From assembly GCA_002353825.1 (NCBI GenBank), contig DEKJ01000021.1:103501-167500 (forward strand): DNA of 64,000 bases, in the 5' to 3' direction. The notes beneath the pieces are model-generated. The model was not told where the DNA came from and did no database searches. It was given only the letters and a program-made list of their open reading frames with translations. Shown here piece by piece: positions 1 through 8,468 of the stretch. The position numbers and the translations under genes are program-made. This DNA is from Prevotella sp. UBA2725. Lineage in GTDB: Bacteria; Bacteroidota; Bacteroidia; Bacteroidales; Bacteroidaceae. The first letter of the stretch is position 1, and the number at the start of each line of letters is the position of its first letter.

Positions 1-386
1 GAGAGTTGTTGGGCATAGCGCTGAGTGAGGACGTGGCGACTGGTGTCGTCGAGCTCTGTGTCAAGAATGCGTCTCACGTTGAGCGTGCGATCCTCTATGT
101 CGTCGGCACTGTCGGAAATCTGGCTGTCGAGGAGGTAGAGGCCTTGGAGACGTTCTTGGATGGTGCGGTTGCGCAGCAGGTTGAGGCAGTGGTTGCGCAA
201 GGCTGTCAGCAGATAGGTGCGTGCTGTGGAGCCCGTCGGAAGGATGTCCTTGCTCATAAGGTTGGCAAAGACTTCCGATACGGCATCCTCGCTCTCCGCG
301 TCGTCGTGGAGTAGCAGTCGGGCCAGCTGCTTCATGTCGGGATAGTGCTGGCGGAACAGTTGTACGATGGTCTCGTTGTTCTTCAT
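1..386 (-). CDS. ECF-type RNA polymerase sigma factor, C-terminus outside window
   Basis: Reading leftward from an ATG at 386-384 the frame stays open to the window edge and gives about 128 residues beginning MKNNETIVQLFRQHYPDMK. The stretch around residues 10-65 (FRQHYPDM, DDAESEDAVSEVFANLM, TARTYLLTALRNHCLN) is the region-2 pattern of ECF sigma factors: acidic helix, core-binding helix and -10 recognition helix. Region 4 begins near the edge (DDTSRHVLTQRYAQQL). A FecR-type anti-sigma or SusC/D locus would be expected beyond the edge, but this cannot be seen. A possible -7 box (TACATTTG on the minus strand, 483-476) lies about 90 bp upstream without a clear -33 element. Confidence 0.85.
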   Translation of the reverse strand, partial: MKNNETIVQLFRQHYPDMKQLARLLLHDDAESEDAVSEVFANLMSKDILPTGSTARTYLLTALRNHCLNLLRNRTIQERLQGLYLLDSQISDSADDIEDRTLNVRRILDTELDDTSRHVLTQRYAQQL

Positions 387-581
387 ACACTATATATACA
401 CTTTGGCTGTGAGAAACCTAACCTGAAAAGGAGAAAAAAATAAAGACAGGGCAAAGTGGCACAAGTTTTTGCCTGCAAATGTAATGGTATTTCTGGAATT
501 CCCGTCTCTTTTGAAAAAAATATTGTAGGATAGCTCTTTTTCTCGTCTTTTTTTCTTAAGTTTGCCACAAAAAGGAATGCT

Positions 582-686
582 ATGGACGACAACAAGTATA
601 TTCGTTTCGATTGGGCCGCCAAGCGTATGCTGCGCGATATCGCAAAGGCGACAGGCCTTGGTACAGAGGAAATCATCGGTTTATAA
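582..686 (+). pseudogene. Relic of Rpn-family (PD-(D/E)XK) nuclease/transposase, internal deletion
   Basis: A 34-codon frame starts MDDNKYIRFDWAAKRMLRD, which matches the N-terminus I know from Rpn/PD-(D/E)XK 'transposase' family proteins of Bacteroidales. It then runs directly into IAKATGLGTEEIIGL and a stop, which resembles the extreme C-terminus of the same family (a short 'AKATGLxxEEI' helix). Full-length members have roughly 300 residues, so the nuclease core appears to have been removed while the frame was kept. Family assignment is from memory of conserved ends; the open frame and its sequence are direct observations. The rest of the 387-748 gap holds AT-rich DNA with no other gene. 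Confidence 0.6.
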
Positions 687-748
687 GATTATTCTCCGAT
701 ATGACCAATTTGCAAGTAAAATAGCAAAACTTATAGAAACTAATTCCT

Positions 749-3712
749 ATGCCGACACAGATACCGCAGGAATGGACGAAGTTCATCCTCAAGGATGTCA
801 CTTTCGTCAATATCATGACGCGACACATTTATAATGTGCTGATTGTCGCCAATCCCTACGATGCCTTTATGCTTGAAGACGACGGGCGCGTGGAGGAGAA
901 GATCTACGATGAATACATGGAGCTTGGTCTTCGCTATCCGCCCACCTTCACGCAGGTTTCAACAATCGAGGAGGCCGAGAAGGTGCTTGCCACGACAAGC
1001 ATCGACCTCGTCATCTGTATGCCGGGTAATGCCGACAACGATGCGTTCACCGTGGCGCGCGCCATTAAGACGAAGTTCCCCGAGATCCACTGCATCGTCC
1101 TCACACCCTTCTCCCACGGTATCACACGGCGCATGGAGAATGAGGATCTGAGCATCTTCGACTATGTCTTCTGCTGGCTTGGCAACACGAACCTCATCCT
1201 GTCGATTATCAAACTCATCGAGGACAAGATGAATATTGCACACGACGTGAAGGAAGCCGGCGTGCAGATGATTTTGTTGGTTGAAGACTCCATTCGGTTC
1301 TATTCATCCATTCTTCCCAATCTCTATAATTATATCCTTCAGCAGAGTAAGAACTTCGCCACGGAGGCGCTCAATCCCCATGCGGCAACCCTGCGTATGC
1401 GCGGGCGCCCTAAGGTTGTGCTCGCTCGCACCTATGAGGAGGCCATGCGCATATATAATAGGTATAAGGATAACTGCTTAGGTGTCATCAGTGACGTGCG
1501 CTTCCCGCATAATGGACAGCGCGACCCCGAGGCAGGCTTCCGGCTCTTAGAAGATATCCGCAAGGAGGACGAGTATGTGCCGCTTATCATGGAGAGCTCT
1601 GAGTCGGCCAACAAAGAGCGGGCAGAGAAGGAGCATTTCCATTTCGTGGACAAGAACTCAAAGATGCTGTCCTTGGAGCTTCGCCACCTCTTGGAGGAAC
1701 ACATGGGCTTTGGCGACTTCATCTTCCGTGACCCGAAGACGCACAAGGAGATAGCGCGTGTCAGCACACTCAAGCAGTTGCAGGACAATATCTTCAAGAT
1801 CCCGTCCGACTCGATGCTTTACCATGTCTCCCGTAACCACATCAGCCGTTGGCTCTGTGCGCGTACCATCTTCCCTGTGAGCAACTTCCTCAAGCAGGTG
1901 ACGTGGCACAAGCTGCAGGATGTGGATGCTCACCGGCAGATCATCTTCGATGCCATCGTGCAGTACCGCCATATGAAGAACATCGGTGTCGTGGCCGTCT
2001 TTGACCGGGGTAAGTTCGACCGTTATGCTCATTTTGCGCGGATCGGTGACGGCTCCCTCGGCGGCAAAGGGCGCGGCCTGGCATTCCTTGACAACATCAT
2101 CAAGACACACCCGGAGATGAACCAGTTTGCCGGGGCTACCGTGCGTATCCCCAAGACCGTCGTGCTCTGCACCGACATCTTCGACCAGTTCATGGAGAAC
2201 AACAACCTCTACCCGTTGGCACTGAGCGATGCACCCGACGAGGAGATCCTGGCACAGTTTCTCAAGGCACAGTTGCCCGACAGTTATATCGCCGACTTCT
2301 TCACGTTCTTCGATGCCACGAACAGTCCGATCGCTATCCGGTCAAGCTCCCTGTTGGAAGACAGTCACTATCAGCCTTTCGCCGGCATCTATTCAACCTA
2401 TATGATCCCGCGGCTTGCCGACCGTCAGGAGATGCTTCGCATGCTCGCCGCTGCCATCAAAGCGGTCTACGCCTCCGTGTTCTACCGTGACTCAAAGGCT
2501 TACATGACTGCCACGAGTAACGTCATCGACCAGGAGAAGATGGCGGTGATCTTGCAGGAGGTCGTCGGCAAGGACTATGGCGGCCGGTTCTATCCCAATA
2601 TCTCGGGAGTGTTGCGCTCGCTCAACTATTATCCCATTGGTGAGGAAAGGGCGGAGGACGGCATCGCTTCCTTAGCTTTGGGGTTGGGCAAATATATCGT
2701 TGACGGCGGACAGACGCTCCGCGTTTCGCCCTACCATCCCGATCAGGTGCTGCAGATGTCGGACATGGAGATCGCGCTCCGTGAGACGCAGACACGCTTC
2801 TACGCCCTCGACACACGCTACGACGGGCTCGACTTCAAGGTCGACGACGGCTTCAATATCCTGAACCTCCGCGTGAAAGAAGCGTACAAGGACGGGGCGT
2901 TGAACTATATCGCCTCGACCTATGACCCCGACGATCAGATTATCCGTGAAGGACTCTACGACAATGGTCGAAAGATTATCTCCTTCGATGGCGTGCTCCA
3001 GCAAGGCGTCTTCCCGTTGCCCGAACTCATGCAGATGGCAATGAAGTATGGCTCACATGCCATGCGGCGGCCGGTAGAGATAGAGTTTGCCTGCAACCTC
3101 AATGCCGATAAGACCGGCGACTTCTGCCTCCTCCAGATCCGGCCTATCGTGGATGCCAAACAAGAATTAGTGGAGAATGTAGCAGCTGTTCCCGAGAACG
3201 AGTGCCTGCTAAAGACAAGCAGTTCGCTCGGTCATGGCATCTCCGAAGATGTGCATGATGTGGTCTATGTGAAATGGGATGATAACTTCTCTGCAGCCAA
3301 TAATCCGCAGATCGCGATGGATATCGAAAAGATCAACCGGCAGTTCCTCGCTGAGGGCAAGCAGTATGTCCTCATCGGTCCGGGACGATGGGGCAGCAGC
3401 GACCCGTGGCTCGGGGTACCCGTGAAATGGCCGGCTATCAGTGCGGCACGTGTCATCGCCGAGATAGCACTCCCTGGCTACCGCGTCGACCCGAGTCAGG
3501 GCACCCATTTCTTCCAGAATCTGACCTCTTTTGGCGTAGGCTATTTTACAATCGACACCAATCGCCCTGATGGCGGTACCGTGCATAAAGATGTGCTCGA
3601 TGCCATGCCCGCAGTGGATGAAACTCTATTCGTACGCCATGTGCGGTTCGACAAGCCGCTGCGCATCATGATGGACGGAAAGAAACAGGTCGGAGCAGTG
3701 GTGCTGTCTTAA
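749..3712 (+). CDS. Tandem receiver / PEP-pyruvate-binding (PPDK N-type) domain protein
   Basis: 987 residues, no signal peptide. Residues about 28-150 look like a degenerate receiver domain (VLIVANPYDAF; the position of the phospho-acceptor reads LVICMP, without Asp). Residues about 170-315 form a second receiver with acidic pair (LLVEDS), acceptor D249 (VISDVRF) and a late Lys (FVDKNS). From about 430 to 800 there is an ATP-grasp-like PPDK N domain with GSLGGKGRGLAF near 434 and AIRSSSLLEDS near 530. The phospho-His swivel domain and the PEP-binding barrel of PEP synthase are absent; instead the C-terminus (about 870-987) has a distinctive GPGRWGSSDPWLGVP segment. Substrate and output are unknown. 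It is probably cytoplasmic and monocistronic; gdhA downstream has its own promoter. Confidence 0.85.
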   Translation: MPTQIPQEWTKFILKDVTFVNIMTRHIYNVLIVANPYDAFMLEDDGRVEEKIYDEYMELGLRYPPTFTQVSTIEEAEKVLATTSIDLVICMPGNADNDAFTVARAIKTKFPEIHCIVLTPFSHGITRRMENEDLSIFDYVFCWLGNTNLILSIIKLIEDKMNIAHDVKEAGVQMILLVEDSIRFYSSILPNLYNYILQQSKNFATEALNPHAATLRMRGRPKVVLARTYEEAMRIYNRYKDNCLGVISDVRFPHNGQRDPEAGFRLLEDIRKEDEYVPLIMESSESANKERAEKEHFHFVDKNSKMLSLELRHLLEEHMGFGDFIFRDPKTHKEIARVSTLKQLQDNIFKIPSDSMLYHVSRNHISRWLCARTIFPVSNFLKQVTWHKLQDVDAHRQIIFDAIVQYRHMKNIGVVAVFDRGKFDRYAHFARIGDGSLGGKGRGLAFLDNIIKTHPEMNQFAGATVRIPKTVVLCTDIFDQFMENNNLYPLALSDAPDEEILAQFLKAQLPDSYIADFFTFFDATNSPIAIRSSSLLEDSHYQPFAGIYSTYMIPRLADRQEMLRMLAAAIKAVYASVFYRDSKAYMTATSNVIDQEKMAVILQEVVGKDYGGRFYPNISGVLRSLNYYPIGEERAEDGIASLALGLGKYIVDGGQTLRVSPYHPDQVLQMSDMEIALRETQTRFYALDTRYDGLDFKVDDGFNILNLRVKEAYKDGALNYIASTYDPDDQIIREGLYDNGRKIISFDGVLQQGVFPLPELMQMAMKYGSHAMRRPVEIEFACNLNADKTGDFCLLQIRPIVDAKQELVENVAAVPENECLLKTSSSLGHGISEDVHDVVYVKWDDNFSAANNPQIAMDIEKINRQFLAEGKQYVLIGPGRWGSSDPWLGVPVKWPAISAARVIAEIALPGYRVDPSQGTHFFQNLTSFGVGYFTIDTNRPDGGTVHKDVLDAMPAVDETLFVRHVRFDKPLRIMMDGKKQVGAVVLS

Positions 3713-3757
3713 AATAGTACAAAATGTAAGCACTGGGGCAAGATTTTCCCGGTTTTA

Positions 3758-3789
3758 TTTGGTTCGTATCGCGAAAAACCCTAAATTTG
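3758..3789 (+). promoter_or_regulatory. Bacteroidetes-type promoter of gdhA
   Basis: TTTG at 3758-3761, a 20-bp spacer and TAAATTTG at 3782-3789 match the TTTG-N19/20-TAnnTTTG promoter of this phylum. The start codon of gdhA is 58 bp downstream. Confidence 0.65.
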
Positions 3790-3846
3790 CCCTTGTAAAC
3801 AAAACATTCTGTCATTTTATAATGACCTAATAAAAACGAATCTACT

Positions 3847-5184
3847 ATGGAAGTTGAAGAGGTTTTGAAAGGCCTTGAGTGGAAACACAGCAATGAGCCG
3901 GAGTTTCTGCAGGCAGTAAAAGAAGTGCTCATCTCTATCAAGGATGTCTATAATCAGCATCCTGAGTTTGAGAAAGCAAAGATCATAGAGCGGCTCGTGG
4001 AGCCCGAGCGTGTGCACATGTTCCGGGTGCCCTGGGTCGACGACAAAGGTGAGGTGCATGTCAACACGGGCTACCGTGTTCAGTTCAACTCAGCCATCGG
4101 TCCCTACAAGGGTGGCCTGCGGTTCCACCCGTCGGTGAACCTCAGCATCATGAAGTTTCTCGGTTTCGAGCAGACGTTCAAGAATGCGCTCACCACGTTG
4201 CCGATGGGTGGTGCCAAAGGTGGAGCCGACTTCTCGCTCCGCGGGAAATCATCCAACGAGGTGATGCGTTTCTGCCAGGCTTTCATGCAGGAGCTCTATC
4301 GCTATATCGGTCCCGATGAAGATGTGCCGGCAGGTGATATCGGCGTAGGCGGCCGTGAGATAGGTTATCTCTTTGGCGAATACAAGAAACTGACCCATCA
4401 GTTCCAGGGTGTCCTCACTGGCAAAGGCATGGAGTGGGGCGGTTCTATCCTCCGTCCGGAGGCAACAGGCTTCGGTGCTCTCTATTTCGTCAATCAGATG
4501 CTCCAGACCCACGATATCGACATCAAGGGTAAGACCATCGCCCTCTCAGGCTTCGGCAACGTTGCCTGGGGTGCCGTGAAGAAAGCTACAGAGCTTGGTG
4601 CCAAGGTCATCACCATCAGCGGTCCCGACGGTTACATCTATGATCCGGAGGGAATCAGTGGTGAGAAGAACGAGTACATGCTCGAGCTGCGTGCCAGCGG
4701 CAATGATGTGTGCCAGCCTTACGAGGACGAGTTCAAAGGCTCGAAGTTCTTCGCAGGGAAGAAACCGTGGGAACAGAAGGCAGACATCTATCTCACTTGC
4801 GCTACGCAGAATGAGCTCAACGGTGACGATGCCGAGCGTATCCTTGCCAACAAGCCGCTGTGCGTGGCTGAGGTCAGTAACATGGGCTGCACCGCTGAGG
4901 CTGTGGAGAAGTTCGTTCAGGCAAAGCAGCTCTTCGCACCGGGCAAGGCTGTCAACGCCGGTGGCGTGGCAACATCCGGTCTGGAGATGACGCAGAACTC
5001 GATGCGTCTGCACTGGACGGCTGCTGAAGTCGATGAGAAGCTCCATTACATCATGCACTCCATCCATGAGCAGTGCGTGAAGTATGGCAAGCAGCCAGAT
5101 GGCTACATCGACTATGTGCGTGGCGCTAACGTGGCTGGTTTCATGAAGGTTGCCAACGCCATGATGGCACAAGGTATCGTGTGA
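3847..5184 (+). CDS. gdhA: NADP-type glutamate dehydrogenase
   Basis: Catalyses reversible reductive amination of 2-oxoglutarate to glutamate; in gut Bacteroidales this is a main route of ammonia assimilation. The 445 residues match the hexameric bacterial family (about 444-450). Visible landmarks are the substrate-binding block KGGLRFHPSVNLSIMKFLGFEQ, the MGGAKGG glycine/lysine motif, PAGDIGVGGREIGY, and the Rossmann start ALSGFGNVAWGAVKKATELGAK. No truncation or odd residue was seen. A promoter at 3758-3789 precedes it, and the RlpA-like gene follows after 29 bp, so the two may be co-transcribed. Confidence 0.97.
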   Translation: MEVEEVLKGLEWKHSNEPEFLQAVKEVLISIKDVYNQHPEFEKAKIIERLVEPERVHMFRVPWVDDKGEVHVNTGYRVQFNSAIGPYKGGLRFHPSVNLSIMKFLGFEQTFKNALTTLPMGGAKGGADFSLRGKSSNEVMRFCQAFMQELYRYIGPDEDVPAGDIGVGGREIGYLFGEYKKLTHQFQGVLTGKGMEWGGSILRPEATGFGALYFVNQMLQTHDIDIKGKTIALSGFGNVAWGAVKKATELGAKVITISGPDGYIYDPEGISGEKNEYMLELRASGNDVCQPYEDEFKGSKFFAGKKPWEQKADIYLTCATQNELNGDDAERILANKPLCVAEVSNMGCTAEAVEKFVQAKQLFAPGKAVNAGGVATSGLEMTQNSMRLHWTAAEVDEKLHYIMHSIHEQCVKYGKQPDGYIDYVRGANVAGFMKVANAMMAQGIV

Positions 5185-5213
5185 TGCACGGTGCGGAGCC
5201 ATTTCAATAATGA

Positions 5214-5765
5214 GTGGAATATAAACATCATATCACAGCCGTCACCGTACTGCTGACGGCTGTACTTTTCGTTTTCTGCTTTACCTCTGTGGGAGCTCAG
5301 TCTCGTAGGGGTAGGGCTTCTTTTTACTCTAAACGAGCCACGGGAGCGCGCTCAGCAAGTGGTGAGCGTATCCATCATGACAGTCTCACGTGCGCCCATC
5401 GTACTTATCCTTTCGGAACAAGACTTAAGGTTACCAATCTTCGCAATGGTAAGAGCGTTGTTGTGCGAGTCACCGACCGCGGCCCTCACTCGCGTGGTCG
5501 TATCATCGATTTGAGTTATGGAGCTGCACGCGCCTTGGGCATGTTGTCGCAAGGTATCGCTATGGTCGAAGTGGAGCGTGTCGACAGGCTGATGGTGCCT
5601 TATCGTGATGACGAAGAAACGGGCATGCCTGACTTCGAGTTTAACTTCGAAGAAATGCAGCAATCGTTCCTAAAAGAAATGATGAACGCTAAGCTCAATG
5701 CTCCGCTTAACGCTTCACTAAAGAATAAAGAAAAAAGGATAAAGAAGACAGAGGCTCACCGTTAA
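5214..5765 (+). CDS. RlpA-family septal ring lytic transglycosylase-like protein
   Basis: 183 residues with an N-terminal hydrophobic export signal ending near VGAQ (about residue 29) and a double-psi beta-barrel (about 33-130): GRASFYSKRATGARSASGERI, TYPFGTRLKVTNLRNGKSVVVRVTDRGPHSRGRIIDLSYGAA. The RVTDRGP and DLS motifs are those of RlpA, which cleaves or binds denuded peptidoglycan. There is no SPOR domain; the C-terminus is a charged Lys/Asn-rich tail. Family members occur both as lytic enzymes and as non-catalytic binders, so activity is not certain. It follows gdhA by 29 bp. Confidence 0.85.
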   Translation: MEYKHHITAVTVLLTAVLFVFCFTSVGAQSRRGRASFYSKRATGARSASGERIHHDSLTCAHRTYPFGTRLKVTNLRNGKSVVVRVTDRGPHSRGRIIDLSYGAARALGMLSQGIAMVEVERVDRLMVPYRDDEETGMPDFEFNFEEMQQSFLKEMMNAKLNAPLNASLKNKEKRIKKTEAHR

Positions 5766-5791
5766 ATACCTTTATTCTCACATGGATATTT

Positions 5792-5930
5792 TCTCACACG
5801 GATTTTAAAGATCTTAAAGATAGTTACGCCGCTTTGCGGCTACACATACCTTGTAGGGGGTCTGTTGAGCGCTCTCTAACGCGTAGCGAATAGCGTAGCC
5901 ATCTTTAAGATCTTTAAAATCCGTGTGAGA
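5792..5930. repeat. Inverted-repeat element with perfect 30-bp arms
   Basis: The arm at 5792-5821 (begins TCTCACACGGATTTTAAAG) is the exact reverse complement of 5901-5930. The centre contains gctacgc-type short palindromes. Single arms of the same family, with the same flanking GGCTACGC block, recur at 30720 and 30897. It lies between two convergent genes and could act as a terminator or be a small non-autonomous element. Confidence 0.8.
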
Positions 5931-5970
5931 TAAAAATCTTTAGAATGATTCGTAAGGTGTTCTATGTCCT

Positions 5971-6885
5971 TTATCGTATCGTCGGAATATCAAACTCGCA
6001 GACCTTGCTGATCTTCTTCTCGCCCTGCACGACGCTGAGGCAGAACTTCGCCGAGCCGTCCTTCAAACGGTTGTCAGCTTTGACAAGCGCTGTGTAACGG
6101 ATGCCCTTACCTGGCTGAAGCGACTCCACATGCATATTAGGAGATATAATAATGTGGCGGTTGCCGGTCGACTCTACTACCGTCGGCACGATGTCATAAA
6201 GCGTCTGATTGCCACGGTTGTAAATCTCAAAGATGATCTTGCTCATCTCTCCGCGCTCAATCTTCCCGTCTTTATTGTCATCTACGAAGCGTGCATTCTT
6301 AATTTCGATATTTGGCGTATATTTTAAGTTGCTGGCGAGATTCTCCACACTTGACTCCATTGGCATCGTCTCTTGTGGCTTTGAGGCACTGTAGTTGCCT
6401 GTGTAGTCGGAACCTTCGAAGTTGTAGATGCGGTCGTCACCACTGTTACTTGCATCGAAGCCACTGCCCGTACTCCCACTATTAGATGTGTTGTCGTTGC
6501 TGTAATTACTGCCATAGTTGCTATTGCCATAGTTGCCATTGTCATAGTTGCTATTGCCATAATTATAGGTACCCGACTGCTGAGCCCTTGCTATAGCAGC
6601 CCTCCGTTCAGCTCGTTCAGCACGCATGTCTGCCATGTCGGCTTCCCGTTGTGCCTGTTGCTTTTGGTCAGTAGCCTGTCCGATAGCAGCACCGGCTACT
6701 GCACCACCAATCATTCCAACGACCGTGCCCACATCGCTTCCGTGAGGACCTCCTGTGATACCGCCGATAGCTGAACCAAAGATACTTCCTAATGTCGAGC
6801 CCATATAGGCGCCCGAGCCTGTGTAAGTGTCGCAGCTGCCAAGGAGCAGCAATGCCGACATCCCAAGAACAATTGACTTTTTCAT
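5971..6885 (-). CDS. Glycine-zipper lipoprotein with Asn/Tyr/Gly-rich linker
   Basis: The start at 6885 is chosen because it gives a perfect lipoprotein signal (MKKSIVLGMSALLLLGSC, lipid Cys18); an upstream in-frame ATG would bury it. The 304-residue product has a glycine-zipper segment (residues about 24-65, repeated GSxxGxxxG), a short Ala/Arg/Glu helix, a low-complexity NYGNSNYDNGNYG-type linker of about 50 residues, and a C-terminal beta-rich domain (about 185-304) with a DDNKDGKIERGEMSKI segment that looks like a calcium-binding EF-hand-like loop. It is likely an outer-membrane-anchored envelope protein; the function is unknown. A TATTTTTG box on the minus strand (6921-6914) could be its -7 element. 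Confidence 0.75.
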   Translation of the reverse strand: MKKSIVLGMSALLLLGSCDTYTGSGAYMGSTLGSIFGSAIGGITGGPHGSDVGTVVGMIGGAVAGAAIGQATDQKQQAQREADMADMRAERAERRAAIARAQQSGTYNYGNSNYDNGNYGNSNYGSNYSNDNTSNSGSTGSGFDASNSGDDRIYNFEGSDYTGNYSASKPQETMPMESSVENLASNLKYTPNIEIKNARFVDDNKDGKIERGEMSKIIFEIYNRGNQTLYDIVPTVVESTGNRHIIISPNMHVESLQPGKGIRYTALVKADNRLKDGSAKFCLSVVQGEKKISKVCEFDIPTIR

Positions 6886-6985
6886 AGTATATTCTCTTTT
6901 ATTATTCTGCTTGCAAAAATAGTGCAAAAAGCTTATATGTCATTGGCTTTTCGCCTATTTTAACGTAGGGATTCCCCTAATATGT

Positions 6986-7073
6986 CATTGTTTGTCGAAC
7001 GCCGAACGATTGTTTGTCGAACGTCAGCCGATTGTCTGTCGAACGCCGAACGATTGTCTGCCGAACGCCAGCA
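6986..7073. repeat. Four tandem copies of a 22-bp unit
   Basis: Copies at 6986-7007, 7008-7029, 7030-7051 and 7052-7073 are variants of GATTGTTTGTCGAACGCC plus four bases. They differ at a few positions and abut without spacers, so this is not a CRISPR array. They lie between the divergent lipoprotein gene and the rpsL promoter. The remainder of the 6886-7310 gap holds the promoter and leader of rpsL. Confidence 0.85.
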
Positions 7074-7175
7074 TACATGGCAAGCCAAGCCTGCCTTTTC
7101 CGTTACATTGAGCAAAAGGCGTTGTTAAACTATATTAAAACTATCTAAGTAGCAAAAATACCTATGACATCTTTA

Positions 7176-7206
7176 TTGCCAATTGGTGAAAAGTTAGTAA
7201 CTTTGC
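7176..7206 (+). promoter_or_regulatory. Promoter of the rpsL-rpsG-fusA-rpsJ operon
   Basis: TTG at 7176-7178, a 19-bp spacer and TAACTTTGC at 7198-7206 match the Bacteroidetes housekeeping promoter. The transcript would carry a leader of about 100 nt before rpsL. Confidence 0.7.
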
Positions 7207-7310
7207 ACACCGAAATCGGTGAATTTTGCCTTGTCGGAAACGCGATGAGGTGAGAGGGCGCCGTAAGTGTTTGATTATAAACAAATAATATATAAATAAA
7301 AGATTCAATT

Positions 7311-7691
7311 ATGCCTACTATTTCACAGTTAGTACGTAAGGGCAGAGGCGTTCTCGCAGACAAGAGTAAGTCTCCGGCTCTCGACGGCTGCCCGCAGCGT
7401 CGTGGCGTATGTGTACGTGTGTACACTACAACCCCTAAAAAGCCTAATTCCGCTATGCGTAAGGTGGCTCGTGTTCGTTTGACCAACCAGAAGGAGGTCA
7501 ACTCTTACATCCCTGGAGAGGGTCACAACCTGCAGGAGCACTCTATCGTGCTCGTTCGCGGTGGTCGTGTGAAGGACCTCCCCGGTGTACGTTATCACAT
7601 CGTGCGTGGTACACTCGATACCGCCGGTGTTGCCAACCGCAACCAGCGCCGTTCTAAGTACGGAGCTAAGAAGCCTAAGGCAAAGAAGTAA
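7311..7691 (+). CDS. rpsL: 30S ribosomal protein S12
   Basis: 126 residues, full length for the decoding-centre protein S12. The conserved blocks [20 protein letters not shown] and [29 protein letters not shown] are intact; the lysines at the usual streptomycin-resistance positions are wild type. It is the first gene of the str operon. Confidence 0.98.
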   Translation: MPTISQLVRKGRGVLADKSKSPALDGCPQRRGVCVRVYTTTPKKPNSAMRKVARVRLTNQKEVNSYIPGEGHNLQEHSIVLVRGGRVKDLPGVRYHIVRGTLDTAGVANRNQRRSKYGAKKPKAKK

Positions 7692-7967
7692 TTTAAGTTT
7701 TTGAGTTCTTGAGTTTTTGAGCTCTTAAGCATTAAGCATGAGCCGGGGGCCAAGGGTTTTTACCTGTAGGCCAAGGGCTCAAAGCCTGTAGCTGAAGAAG
7801 CGCAGGAGTTTTAGGTGGTGGGTGGTCATTAACACCCAACACCTAACATTTAACAAAAAATAACTCGTTTTGCTGGAGAAGTTGAAACAGGTTGAGTAAA
7901 TGTCCGAGCGAGGACGTTGAAGCACACTTTATTGACAGCCCCATGCAGAATATACATTAATATAATA
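7692..7967. other. rpsL-rpsG spacer with short repeats
   Basis: A long spacer for an r-protein operon. It holds short direct repeats of the gagttcttgagttttt type and a GC-rich patch (gccgggggccaaggg, then ccaagggctcaaag), followed by an AT-rich leader. No gene or clear terminator was seen. Similar gagttctt/aaactcat repeats reappear in the rpsN-rpsH gap. Confidence 0.5.
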
Positions 7968-8444
7968 ATGAGAAAAGCAAAACCAAGAAAGCACGTGATC
8001 CTTCCCGATCCAGTGTTCAACGACCAGATGGTCTCAAAGTTCGTCAATCATTTGATGTACGACGGTAAGAAGAGCACTTCTTACACTATTTTCTACAACG
8101 CTCTTGATATTGTCAAGACCAAGGCAGCCAACGAGGAGAAGTCTCCCCTTGAGATTTGGAAGCAGGCTCTGGCAAACATCACTCCGCAGGTTGAGGTGAA
8201 GAGCCGCCGTATCGGTGGTGCTACCTTCCAGGTGCCTACAGAGATCCGTCCTGAGCGTAAGATGAGTGTCGCCATGAAGAACCTTATCGCTTTCGCTCGC
8301 AAGCGTGGCGGTCACACCATGGCTGAGAAGCTCGCTGCTGAGATCATGGACGCATACAACAACCAGGGTGGTGCCTTCAAGCGTAAGGAGGATATGCACC
8401 GTATGGCTGAGGCTAACCGTGCTTTCGCACACTTCCGTTTCTAA
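7968..8444 (+). CDS. rpsG: 30S ribosomal protein S7
   Basis: 158 residues starting [15 protein letters not shown], the usual Bacteroidales start; an earlier in-frame ATG at 7917 would add 17 residues not found in the family. S7 nucleates assembly of the 30S head and contacts the E-site tRNA. The [13 protein letters not shown] block is intact. fusA follows after 24 bp. Confidence 0.97.
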   Translation: MRKAKPRKHVILPDPVFNDQMVSKFVNHLMYDGKKSTSYTIFYNALDIVKTKAANEEKSPLEIWKQALANITPQVEVKSRRIGGATFQVPTEIRPERKMSVAMKNLIAFARKRGGHTMAEKLAAEIMDAYNNQGGAFKRKEDMHRMAEANRAFAHFRF

Positions 8445-8468
8445 TTCAAGTTTAAGGATAATACTACA

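Noticed and set aside
562..834. 90-codon frame overlapping the Rpn relic and the start of the receiver protein
   Set aside because: Different frame from the relic; sequence without family features, overlaps a better-supported start.
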